From Methylobacterium sp. NMS14P (GTDB lineage Bacteria; Pseudomonadota; Alphaproteobacteria; Rhizobiales; Beijerinckiaceae), in NCBI RefSeq assembly GCF_028583545.1, contig NZ_CP087106.1, positions 248,001 through 312,000 of the forward strand: a stretch of 64,000 nucleotides of DNA, in the 5' to 3' direction. The notes under the pieces are model-generated. The model saw nothing but the letters and a program-made list of their open reading frames with translations. It made no database searches and had not been told where the DNA came from. This document shows, one piece after another, positions 33,683-42,255 of the stretch; position 1 is the first letter of the stretch, and each line of letters opens with the position of its first letter. The position numbers and the translations under genes were made by a program.

Positions 33683-35688
33683 GGGGCGGTCCGCTCGGTC
33701 GTGGCGGACGTGTCGTAGGCCGAGCGGCCGGGCATCTGGAACCGCTTCGCCTCGGAACTCTCGGGCCGCCCGCGCTCGGCCTGCTGGTCCTGCCACAGGG
33801 TCCCGGCGGCGGGCGGCGACAGAGATTCCGGCTTATCGCCGCCGCGATAGTCGGGCAGCAGGGCGTAGCCGAACCGCTCGTAGGGCATCGGCCCCGCTCC
33901 GGGCACGCGCCGGGCTACCAGGGGCGGCGCCTGGGTCGCGGGTTCCCGGACATAGGTCCCCGCCGGCACGGGCTCGGCCAGGGCGCGCACGAGCCCCGGC
34001 GGCGGGTAGCGGAGCGCGTTCTCCATGGAGACCGCCAGGGGAAACTCGTTGCGCTGCACGGCGAGGGGTTTGGCGTCCGCGGCGGCCGCAGGAAGGTCCG
34101 GCCGCGGCACCCGGTTCACCGGTGGCGTCTCGGCCCGCGCGGCGGGCGCCCCGTGGCGCCCGGGCGCGGGCGCGGCGGCGGCCGGCGCGGGGTCGCAGGG
34201 CAGCGGCGCCCCGCCGGCGGTCTCGCGGAACAGCAGGTCGACCACCTTCGGGAAGAGGCCGTCGTAGCGGTTCACGACCTCCAGGAAGGGCCGCTGCCGC
34301 TTGAGCCGTTGCAGTGTGAGCGCGTAGCCGAAGACGGTCCCCTCGCTCGGCATCCAGGCGACGGCCCGCTGGAACCACTCCAGCGCCGTGTCGAATTGGC
34401 AAGAATTGTAGGCGTACCACGCGAGCCCCTGGGCGCCTTCGCCCGAGGTGGAGGCCGTCACGACCTGGGCGTAGCGGGCGATGCGCGCCGGCTCGATCGC
34501 GGGCGGGCGGGGCAGTGTCAGCTTCTGCTCCAGGATGTCGATGTAGAGCAGCTCGTTGCCGACGAAACGGTCGCGCCACGCGTAGGCGACCTCCTCGGCC
34601 TCGCGCTGCATGTCGAGCTGGCGCAGGGTCAGGGCGAGCCCGTGGGCCACCATCGCGTCGCCGCCGCGGGCGATCGCCTGCTTGAACCATTCGAGCGCCT
34701 CGCGGAACTGGCGGCGCTTGTACGCGTACCAGCCGAGCAGGCTGGTCTGGCTGGGATCGCCGCTCTTGCGGGCGACAGTCTGGAACGCCGCGAGATCGGC
34801 CGGCGTCGGGGTCTCGGCGCTCTCCTCGTGCAGGAAGGCGGCGATCCGCGCCCGGGTGATGTCCAGGCGGATCGCGTCGAACTCCGAGGCCCCGTTCGCG
34901 CCGCGGTGTCCCATCTCGATCAGGCGCTCCGCCTGCGCCATGCGCAGATGCGCCATCGCCTTCTGGATGGTGGCGAGGCGCACGCCGGAATCGGCGTTGC
35001 CGTCGAGGATCGACTTGTAGAGCTCGAACGCCTCGTCGCCCGAGCCGGAATCGCCCAGGGCGTCGGCGACCGTCCAGATGCTCTGGACGTCGAGCGGGTC
35101 GAGGGCGCCGGGATCGGCCCGGTAGAGGTCGATGACCGCGTCGGCCTCCTTGCCGGTGAGTGCCGTGATCCGGGACCGGAACTCGGCCCGGCGGAGCTTG
35201 CGCGCCAGCTCCTCGGAGGGCTGCCACGCGGGATCGATCGACCTGCGCGCGGCGATCGCCGCGCGCAGGTCGTCGAAGCGTCCCGCGGTGAAGAGATCCC
35301 AGAGCGGCGCTTCCTCCGGCGGGCTCGGCTGCAGCGCGTTGAGATCCGGCGGCTCGTTCCAGCCCGGATAGAGCCGCTTGAGACGGGCGATCTCGGCCTT
35401 CATCCGCGCCGTCTGCTTCTGGGCCGCGTAGTAGCGGAGCGCGCTCTCGTCGACCATGTCGTTCGTGCGGGACGTGGCCGGGTCGGCCAGGATCGCCGGC
35501 GCGCGCGGGCCGTCGCCGTAGACGATGCGCGGCTCGGACCGCGTCGGCGCGGCGAGATTCTGCGGCGAGGGTCCGGATCGCCCGTCAACCTGCGCGGCGG
35601 CCGGCGAGGCGGCGAGCGCCAGCACCAGGAGGCAGGGGGCGGCCGGTCGGACCCGGGCCGGCGGACGACCGGTCAGGACTTCAGGCAT
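33679..35688 (-). CDS. TPR protein of the cellulose synthase operon (BcsK-like)
   Basis: 669 residues, ATG 35688; the start lies inside the last codons of bcsZ (16-base overlap). Signal peptide (APCLLVLALAASPAAAQ), then TPR/Sel1-like helical repeats: AVIDLYRADPGALDPLDVQS, LLGWYAYKRRQFREALEWFK and GLAWYAYNSCQFDTALEWFQ are clear repeats. It ends in a Pro-rich tail with no outer-membrane beta-barrel. It therefore resembles the periplasmic TPR half of BcsC, as in type III cellulose operons where BcsK replaces BcsC. It probably guides the glucan or scaffolds the complex in the periplasm. The symbol bcsK is plausible but not certain. Confidence 0.8.
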   Translation of the reverse strand: MPEVLTGRPPARVRPAAPCLLVLALAASPAAAQVDGRSGPSPQNLAAPTRSEPRIVYGDGPRAPAILADPATSRTNDMVDESALRYYAAQKQTARMKAEIARLKRLYPGWNEPPDLNALQPSPPEEAPLWDLFTAGRFDDLRAAIAARRSIDPAWQPSEELARKLRRAEFRSRITALTGKEADAVIDLYRADPGALDPLDVQSIWTVADALGDSGSGDEAFELYKSILDGNADSGVRLATIQKAMAHLRMAQAERLIEMGHRGANGASEFDAIRLDITRARIAAFLHEESAETPTPADLAAFQTVARKSGDPSQTSLLGWYAYKRRQFREALEWFKQAIARGGDAMVAHGLALTLRQLDMQREAEEVAYAWRDRFVGNELLYIDILEQKLTLPRPPAIEPARIARYAQVVTASTSGEGAQGLAWYAYNSCQFDTALEWFQRAVAWMPSEGTVFGYALTLQRLKRQRPFLEVVNRYDGLFPKVVDLLFRETAGGAPLPCDPAPAAAAPAPGRHGAPAARAETPPVNRVPRPDLPAAAADAKPLAVQRNEFPLAVSMENALRYPPPGLVRALAEPVPAGTYVREPATQAPPLVARRVPGAGPMPYERFGYALLPDYRGGDKPESLSPPAAGTLWQDQQAERGRPESSEAKRFQMPGRSAYDTSATTERTAP

Positions 35689-36827
35689 GACGGGTAGCGC
35701 ATGCGGGCCGCGGTCAGGGCGAGGAGGCTCAGGGTTGCCGGATAGTAGTTCTGGTTGCCGATATCGCCCCGGGCATCTTCCGGAAAGGGCGTGCCGTCGA
35801 GGGCGCAGGCCACCAGGGCGGGGATCCCCATGTAGCCGGCCTCGGTGAGCCACTCGACCTTTCGCCCGTCGCCGGTGTCGACGATCGGCAGCCGCTCCCG
35901 TTCGGAGCCTGACCACAGGGCCTGGAACGGCGCGAGGTCGTCGGGCCGCACCAGCCCCGCCCAGGCGAGGTAGAGCGGGATGCGGATGGCGTTGTAGGAG
36001 AACAGGGGCGGGAAGCCTGTGGCGGGGCGCGGAGCGTCCTTGGCGGAGATCCACTCGGTGGGCAGGCTGCTCGGACCGAAGCGGGACTGCCGCAGCAGGG
36101 CGAGGCCGCTGCGCGTGAGGGCCGCCCAGTCGTATTCCGGCGCCACGAGGGCGAGGCGCGGGAAGGCGGGGAAGATCCAGTAGGAGAGATTGACCAGCGG
36201 ACCGTCCGGTCGCTCGCGGGCCGAGAAGCCCGAGACCGCCGGGAGCAGCAGCGCCCCGTGCGGGTCGCGGAACAGGATGGTCTTGCGCCCGAACTCGATG
36301 GCGATCCGACGGGCGGCGGTCCGGTAGCTCGGCTCGTTCCAGGCCTCGGCGGCCTCGGTGAGGGCCCAGGCGACGAGGATGTCCCCGTCGGTGGCATTGT
36401 TCATGTCGCTCACCGCCGGCCGCTTGTCGGGCGACCAGCGCCACGCCAGCAACTCGTCGCCGCGGACCATCAGGTTGGCGCGGGTCCAGCCCCAGATCCG
36501 CTCGAAGCTGACCCTGTCGCCCGCCGCCACGGCGAGCAGCATGCCGTAGCCCTGGCCCTCGCTGTGGCTGATCAGACCGTTGGCGGTGTCCACCACACGG
36601 CCCTGATCGGTGATGAACCGGGAGCGGTACGCCCGCCACGCGGCGTCGTTGCCGAGCTTGCCGGCGAGGCCCGGGCTCGCCGCCCTGGCGGCCTGGGCTG
36701 GCTGCGTGCCCGGTTGCGCGGTACTCGGTGGCACTGCGGGATCGTCCGGCGTCGGGGCCGCCGCCGCGGGCAGCACCGCCGCGATGAGGAAGGCCGCGGC
36801 GAGGGGCGCGCGGTCGCGGCGGCTCAT
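35673..36827 (-). CDS. bcsZ: periplasmic endo-beta-1,4-glucanase BcsZ (GH8)
   Basis: 384 residues, ATG 36827 overlapping the bcsB stop (ATGA), with AGGA ahead. Signal peptide (PLAAAFLIAAVLPAAAA), then a GH8 catalytic domain. The general acid is Glu90 in GLISHSEGQGYGMLLA and the conserved DMNNATDGDILVAWAL contains the substrate-site Asp147. Further on are SYWIFPAFPRLALVAPEY and DIGNQNYYPATLSLLAL. BcsZ trims cellulose chains in the periplasm and is needed for efficient cellulose production. Position after bcsB is canonical. Confidence 0.95.
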   Translation of the reverse strand: MSRRDRAPLAAAFLIAAVLPAAAAPTPDDPAVPPSTAQPGTQPAQAARAASPGLAGKLGNDAAWRAYRSRFITDQGRVVDTANGLISHSEGQGYGMLLAVAAGDRVSFERIWGWTRANLMVRGDELLAWRWSPDKRPAVSDMNNATDGDILVAWALTEAAEAWNEPSYRTAARRIAIEFGRKTILFRDPHGALLLPAVSGFSARERPDGPLVNLSYWIFPAFPRLALVAPEYDWAALTRSGLALLRQSRFGPSSLPTEWISAKDAPRPATGFPPLFSYNAIRIPLYLAWAGLVRPDDLAPFQALWSGSERERLPIVDTGDGRKVEWLTEAGYMGIPALVACALDGTPFPEDARGDIGNQNYYPATLSLLALTAARMRYPSCLKS

Positions 36828-39439
36828 GAGTTCTTCCTGCCGACGTTGCGCACGAGGCTCGTGGTCGCGAGGCCGAGGCACAGCGCCATCGCGAGGGTCA
36901 TGCCGACGTAGTATTCCGTGTTGATCGACAGCCACGCCGCGGACACGAGGCGCAGGTTCGCCAGGGATCGCGGCTGCGTCTCGACGAGTTCGATCCGCTC
37001 GGGCCGGGACGTCACCAACGTGCCGTTCGACGCGTCGAGGAAGGCGGCGCTGCCGCCGAGCCTCGCCCAGACCACGGGGTCGACGAGGCAGGAGACGGAC
37101 GCCTTCAGCAGCGACGCGTTCGGCGCGGTGACGATCACGGTGTTGCTCGACTGGACCGGCGGCCCCTCGGCGATGAGCAGCGAGGCCGTGGCCGGGACCT
37201 CGACCGTCTCGTCCGGCTTCACCTGCGCCGTCACCGTCTGGCGCAGCGATCGCACCGTGCCGGTGATCTCGTTCCAGACGGAATCGACGGCCGCCCAGAT
37301 CTGGCGCGAGCCGCGCGTCGACGCCTCCCAGCGGTCGATGAGCTCACGGTCCGAGGAGGAGCCCGAGGAGGAGCCCGAGGCGGGGGCCGAGCCGGGGGCC
37401 GGGGCCGATGTCGGCGCGGGCGCGGCGCTCGCCTCGCCCTGGGATGCCGGCGCCTTAGCGGGCTGCGCCGGGCGCACCTGCGGGATCAGGGTGGGCAGGG
37501 CGCAGCGCATCGGCAGGTTACGACGCAGGCGATCGAGGGTGAGCACGCCTTCCGGGCCGAACTGGCCCGGGGTGGCGACCATGTCGGCGCGGCCTTCCCA
37601 GACCCGCTGGACCTGCTGCGGATCGAAGCCGACCGACTCGAGGAGCGCCGGGTCGAGGGCGCGGGCGGGCGCGACCACGAGCTGGCTCGTATCGGACGCG
37701 ACCTGCTGCTGCGTGACCACCTCGAAGTCGATGACCCGCTCGGATGCCATCGCCAGCCGGGCGGCCAGGGTCGCGGCGGCGTCGGCGCTGTCGCGGTCCG
37801 GCGTCGGCAGCACGAGGCGCGGGCGCTGCCCGGGGACGACGAAGGGAACGGCGCCGCCCTTGATCGCCGCGAGGTCGGGGCTGCGCGCCGCCCGGGCGAA
37901 GTGCGGGATCTCGATCCGCGAGCGATCGAGGAACAGGAAGCGCGCCTGCTTGGCCGCCGGACTCAGCGTGTCGCAGACTTGGTCGGCGGCGTTCGGCAGC
38001 TGCGCCGAGATCTCGACGTGGTTCACCCCCGGGCGCCACAGGCTGAAGGGCAGGGGGATGGCGCTGTCGTCGAACACCTCGCCGCGCCCGTCGGGGAGCG
38101 GGACGCTGGCCGCGTTGCGCCCGTTGATGTCGATGACGATGCGGGCGTCCGAGGACAGTCCGGCCACGTAGGCCCCGGCCAGGTGCAGCATGACCTTGCC
38201 GTAGTCGGCCGGGACGAAATCCCCGGGGAAGCGCAGGTCGAAGCCGACATGGAGGAGGCGGCCCGAGAACTCCCGGGACGCCGCGCCGAGACGGTCGAGC
38301 GTCAGGCTCTCGCCGCCATGCACCATGTAGCCGCGGAAGAGCTGAACGGCCTTGAGCCCGCTCGGCGTCCCGGTGTCGGCCGGGACGCCGAGGTTGGTGA
38401 TCGCCTGACGGACGTCCTCGTCGCGCGCGCCGGTGACCACCAGGGTCGGCGGCGCGTTCGGCCGCGTCGGCAGCATGGCGAGGCGGGGCCCGGTGATCGG
38501 GCCGAGTTCGGAGACCCCTTCGACGCCGGCGATCTCGGAGGCGGTGCCGACGACGAGGTTGATGCCGTTGCGGCCCTGCAGGGGAGGGCCGAAGGTCACG
38601 GTCGGACGGGCGGCCCGTCCCACGAGCGCGAAAGCCTGGACCGCCTCGATCATCCGTTCCAGGCGCGCCAGGTTCGGGCGCTCGTTCAGGATGACCTGGA
38701 TCGGCAGGGCGCCGCTCTCGTCGGGCTCCGCTGCGGCGAGGGAGCGGACATCCATGTCGGTGGCCGTTCCGACGACGAGGCCGGACCGCGACGGGTCGAT
38801 CTGCGTCCACAACTCGTAGGTCGCGCCGATCGAGCAGTCGACGCGGTGGCGCTGGCTGGCGGTGAAGGTCACGGCATTGTAGCCGGGCTTCAGCACGCCG
38901 TCGGCGACCGCGAACTCGACGACCTTCACGGCGCCGGGTGCCTGGATGCGGGTCCAGCCGACCTTCGTGCCGTTGACGAAGGCGGCGAGTTCGGAAGTCT
39001 CCGGCGCTACCGAGATCGCCGACAGGTACGAGAGGCGCAGCCGTGCCGGTCCCCGCGTCTGCGCCTCGGTGAGGTAGACCGGGTAGCGCAGGGAATCCTC
39101 TTCCCCGGTGAGGCGGAAGCCGCGCGGTCCGGACGGAAGCCGGCGCGCCGGCGCGATGGTCGACTGGATCACCCCGCGCGGGACCGTCTGCGGCGCGGCG
39201 GCCCGCGGCGGCTCGGGCAGGCGCGGGGTCGAACGCGGCTCCGCCGCGGCGGCGTCGGGCCGGCGCGCCAAGTCCGGTCCGTCGCCGGTCGGCGCGCGCA
39301 GGGCGTTGCCGCTGGGCGGGACCGTCAGCCGCTCCGCCGGGCCCGAGCCCAGGAAGCTCTGGGCCAGGGCCGGAACGCTCGCGAGACCGAGCAGCAGCCC
39401 CAGCACGGGGAGGCGCAGCCTGGCGCCCATCGCCGTCAC
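36824..39439 (-). CDS. bcsB: cellulose synthase regulatory/periplasmic subunit BcsB
   Basis: 871 residues from GTG 39439 (GTGA overlap with bcsA); an ATG three codons later (39430) is the alternative. Signal peptide RLRLPVLGLLLGLASVPALA. Two BcsB repeats of carbohydrate-binding and flavodoxin-like domains follow: LRYPVYLTEAQTRGPARLRL, GYNAVTFTASQRHRVDCSIG, HVGFDLRFPGDFVPADYGKV and VNHVEISAQLPNAADQVCD. A C-terminal membrane anchor (YYVGMTLAMALCLGLATTSL) places it beside BcsA. A Ser/Pro/Ala linker near residues 645-690 (GSAPASGSSSGSSSD) is unusually low in complexity. Confidence 0.95.
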   Translation of the reverse strand: MTAMGARLRLPVLGLLLGLASVPALAQSFLGSGPAERLTVPPSGNALRAPTGDGPDLARRPDAAAAEPRSTPRLPEPPRAAAPQTVPRGVIQSTIAPARRLPSGPRGFRLTGEEDSLRYPVYLTEAQTRGPARLRLSYLSAISVAPETSELAAFVNGTKVGWTRIQAPGAVKVVEFAVADGVLKPGYNAVTFTASQRHRVDCSIGATYELWTQIDPSRSGLVVGTATDMDVRSLAAAEPDESGALPIQVILNERPNLARLERMIEAVQAFALVGRAARPTVTFGPPLQGRNGINLVVGTASEIAGVEGVSELGPITGPRLAMLPTRPNAPPTLVVTGARDEDVRQAITNLGVPADTGTPSGLKAVQLFRGYMVHGGESLTLDRLGAASREFSGRLLHVGFDLRFPGDFVPADYGKVMLHLAGAYVAGLSSDARIVIDINGRNAASVPLPDGRGEVFDDSAIPLPFSLWRPGVNHVEISAQLPNAADQVCDTLSPAAKQARFLFLDRSRIEIPHFARAARSPDLAAIKGGAVPFVVPGQRPRLVLPTPDRDSADAAATLAARLAMASERVIDFEVVTQQQVASDTSQLVVAPARALDPALLESVGFDPQQVQRVWEGRADMVATPGQFGPEGVLTLDRLRRNLPMRCALPTLIPQVRPAQPAKAPASQGEASAAPAPTSAPAPGSAPASGSSSGSSSDRELIDRWEASTRGSRQIWAAVDSVWNEITGTVRSLRQTVTAQVKPDETVEVPATASLLIAEGPPVQSSNTVIVTAPNASLLKASVSCLVDPVVWARLGGSAAFLDASNGTLVTSRPERIELVETQPRSLANLRLVSAAWLSINTEYYVGMTLAMALCLGLATTSLVRNVGRKNS

Positions 39440-41820
39440 GCCGCGCTCGTGCGCCGGCCGCGAAGCTCGGCCAGGGTGCGCTCGTTCTCGTAATCCATCA
39501 TCAGGCGGACCCAGTCGTCCCCGCTCTCGACGTCGGTGGGTTTTGCGGTCGTGGGAAGCGTTGGCGCCGCACCGGCCGTCGCCGGCGGCGGGACGGTCGG
39601 CGCCGGAGCGACGGCCCCTGACGGCGCGTCGTAGACCGGCGCCTCCTCGATCTCGACGGGCCGCGGGCGCCGGCTGGCCAGGAGATAGCGCAGGGCGCGG
39701 AACGGCTCGACCAAGCCCCACCACGCGAATTGCAGCGTGCCGGTGGGAATGTCCTTGTGCCGCCGCCGCCGCAGCTGGAACCGCCGCATCGCCTCGGCGT
39801 CGCCGTACATGAGGCCCGCGAGCGCCGGGTAGTCGCGGACCGCCAGCGCGCCGAAATTCACCCGCATGACGAGTTCCTGGCCGTCGCGCGTCGCCTGGTC
39901 CAGGTGGACCGGCAGCGGCGCGGCCCGGCGCGCGCCGGCCGTCGGCTCGACGCTGAGCATCCCCCGCAGCGGCGGGCGGGTGAGCCCCGGATCGAGGGCG
40001 CCGCTCAGGAGGCGCAGGGTGCAGGCCTCGGCGGAGACGCGCTCGATCGACACGTCGACGCTGTGCCCGGAGAGGGAGAGGACGCCGCGGCGATCGATCG
40101 CCAGCGAGGGCGTGCGTTCGAGCTGGCGCCGCTCGGCGCAGACCCCGAGGGAGGCGCCCGCGGTCAGCAGGTTGAAGAAGTTCCACAGCCCGACCACCAG
40201 CATCAGGTTGGTCACGCCGGGCTCGTACAAGTAGCGCCACGCCGCGACGGCGCAGCCGAGCATCAGGAGCAGGTAGATCAGGAAGAACGGCAGGGCGAGC
40301 GACGAGATGTGGTCGTGGTCGAGGGTCGCGCCCTTGTTGGTGACGTTGAAGGTCGGCTTGCGGGGCGAGGCGATGACCGAGACGATCGCCTTGGCGAGGT
40401 AAACGCCCTGGATGTACTCGTAGAGCTCCGACACGAACGGCCAGCGGAACTTGCCGTAGACGTAGTTCTGGATCATCAGGTTGATGATGATGTAGGTCAG
40501 CGTGTAGGCGATCGACTCGTCCACGCTGGCGACGAAGATCTTCAAATCGAAGAAGATGTGCAGCAGCGGCGCGAACATGAAGATCAGCCGCGGGATCGGG
40601 AAGAACCAGAAGGTCATGCTGGAGAGGTAGGCGATCTTCTGGATCGGCTTGAGGCCCTTCTGGAAGACCGGATTCTTCAGGAGCAGGATCTGGAACATCC
40701 CCTGGCACCAGCGGGAGCGCTGGCCGATGAAGTCCGTCAGCGTGTCCGGCTGCAGGCCGGCGATCAGCGGCTTGTCGACGTAGGCGCTGGTCCAGTTGCG
40801 CGAGTGCAGTTCGAAGGCGGTCTCGCAATCCTCCGTGATGGTGATGCCCGAGAAGCCGCCGGCCTCGTCGAGGGCGGTGCGGCGCAGCAGGGCCGCCGAG
40901 CCGCAGAAGAACGAGCCGTTCCACTTGTCGAGGCCGCGCTGCGTGACCGCGTAGAACATCTCGTTCTCCGAGGGCATGCGCTCGAAGGTTCGCAGGTTGC
41001 GCTCGACCGGGTCGGGGTTGAGGAACGCGTGCGGCGTCTGCACGAGGAACAGCCGCGGGTCCTGCGCGAAATAGCCGACGGTCTCGGTCAGGAACGAGCG
41101 GAACGGGACGTGGTCGGCGTCGAGCACTGCGACCAGGTCGCCCCGGGCGTGGGCGAGGCCGTTGTTGAGGTTGCCCGCCTTCGCGTGCTCGTTGCGGGCG
41201 CGGGTGAGGTAGCGGGCGCCGAGTTCGTCGCAGAGCGCCTGCAACTCGCCCCGGCGGGCGCGCGCCGCCGCGGCCTTGGCGGGGTCGGCATCGTTGCACT
41301 TCTGGTCGGTGCCGCCGTCGTCGAGCAACCACACCGTGAGCTTGTCGGGCGGGTAGTTCAGCTGCCGCGCTGCCGCCAGGGTCATGGCGAGGATCGCGGC
41401 GTCCTCGTTGTAGCTCGGCACGAACACGTCGACCGTCGGCAGGTCGGCGGCCGGGGCGGCCGGCGGCGGGTCGCGCCGCAGCGGGTCCGCGTTGATGATC
41501 AGGCTGACGAACAGGATGAAGACGCAGTAGAGCTCGGCCACCAGCAGGATCAGGCCGAACCCGAAGCTGACCGGATCGCCCGGCGACGGCAGGGTGTTGG
41601 TGAGCCGCCACAGGATGTAGCGCAGCACCACGAGGCTGCCGAGCGCCATGAAGACGAACCGCGTCCGGGGCCCGTCGAACATCGCCCACAGCACGGTCAT
41701 CACCGCCATGGCGGCGAGGCTCATGGCGAGCTGGGCCTGCGTCCCGACCGGATGGCTGAGCAAGGCGAGGCTGGCGACTGTCGCCCCTACCCAGGCCAGC
41801 CAACGCAACGCCTGCCTCAC
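39436..41820 (-). CDS. bcsA: cellulose synthase catalytic subunit BcsA with PilZ domain
   Basis: 794 residues, GTG 41820 seven bases behind GGAGG. GT2 core between membrane helices: VPSYNED (135-140), DDGG (167-170), D234-A-D236 (metal/UDP), TED 329-331 (general base) and QRSRW 367-371 (acceptor). Around it are about eight membrane helices. The PilZ domain follows: RRxxxR is intact (R564, R565, R569 in CAERRQLERT), so c-di-GMP binding is expected. The second motif DxSxxG is degraded to R594-V-S596-A-E-A599. The C-terminal tail is Pro/Ala-rich. It polymerises UDP-glucose and translocates cellulose across the inner membrane. Confidence 0.96.
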   Translation of the reverse strand: MRQALRWLAWVGATVASLALLSHPVGTQAQLAMSLAAMAVMTVLWAMFDGPRTRFVFMALGSLVVLRYILWRLTNTLPSPGDPVSFGFGLILLVAELYCVFILFVSLIINADPLRRDPPPAAPAADLPTVDVFVPSYNEDAAILAMTLAAARQLNYPPDKLTVWLLDDGGTDQKCNDADPAKAAAARARRGELQALCDELGARYLTRARNEHAKAGNLNNGLAHARGDLVAVLDADHVPFRSFLTETVGYFAQDPRLFLVQTPHAFLNPDPVERNLRTFERMPSENEMFYAVTQRGLDKWNGSFFCGSAALLRRTALDEAGGFSGITITEDCETAFELHSRNWTSAYVDKPLIAGLQPDTLTDFIGQRSRWCQGMFQILLLKNPVFQKGLKPIQKIAYLSSMTFWFFPIPRLIFMFAPLLHIFFDLKIFVASVDESIAYTLTYIIINLMIQNYVYGKFRWPFVSELYEYIQGVYLAKAIVSVIASPRKPTFNVTNKGATLDHDHISSLALPFFLIYLLLMLGCAVAAWRYLYEPGVTNLMLVVGLWNFFNLLTAGASLGVCAERRQLERTPSLAIDRRGVLSLSGHSVDVSIERVSAEACTLRLLSGALDPGLTRPPLRGMLSVEPTAGARRAAPLPVHLDQATRDGQELVMRVNFGALAVRDYPALAGLMYGDAEAMRRFQLRRRRHKDIPTGTLQFAWWGLVEPFRALRYLLASRRPRPVEIEEAPVYDAPSGAVAPAPTVPPPATAGAAPTLPTTAKPTDVESGDDWVRLMMDYENERTLAELRGRRTSAA

Positions 41821-42255
41821 GCTACAGCCTCCCGGGCCAACAATCCCTCGGATCGAGGTGCAACGGCTCTAAGGCCGGGTTTGTACAGCGACGATGGTCA
41901 ATGAACAAACCCATTCGCAATATCCAGTCGGATTCACTTGATCGGAAATTACGGTTAACTTAGGAATGTCGGCAGCCCAGATGAGGGCCGGCGCGGTGAA
42001 GTCGATCGGCCTGCAGAGGCGACGTCGCGGCGCGCCGCAGCGTTGAATACATTAACGATCCGTTCTTAAGCTTCGCGATAATCGTCAATGGCGCGGCGCA
42101 TGCGACGAAGAGCGCCATGGATAGTCATGACGGTGCGAGCGGTCCGCTCGGCCGGCCGCGCCGGGAGCCGGAGCCGCCGCCTCGGTGCGCCGCGGGCCTT
42201 AATCGACCCTTAACGAAAATCGCGCCTCGCTCGGGACCGACCCCCGGGCGTACGG
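41821..42255. other. divergent intergenic region between bcsA and the hybrid kinase
   Basis: 435 bases without a convincing gene; the small frame starting at 42117 is Arg/Pro-rich and unlike coding sequence. It is rich in TTAA tetramers for a 70% GC genome: GTTAAC near 41954, TTAA at 42053 and 42065, and the full CtrA-type site at 42199-42213. It must contain promoters for both the cellulose operon and the kinase gene. Confidence 0.55.
42199..42214 (+). promoter_or_regulatory. full CtrA-type site TTAA-N7-TTAAC
   Basis: TTAATCGACCCTTAAC matches the alphaproteobacterial CtrA consensus at all nine fixed positions and lies 42 bases before the ATG of the hybrid kinase. CtrA control of this gene, and perhaps of bcs expression, is an inference. 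Confidence 0.6.
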
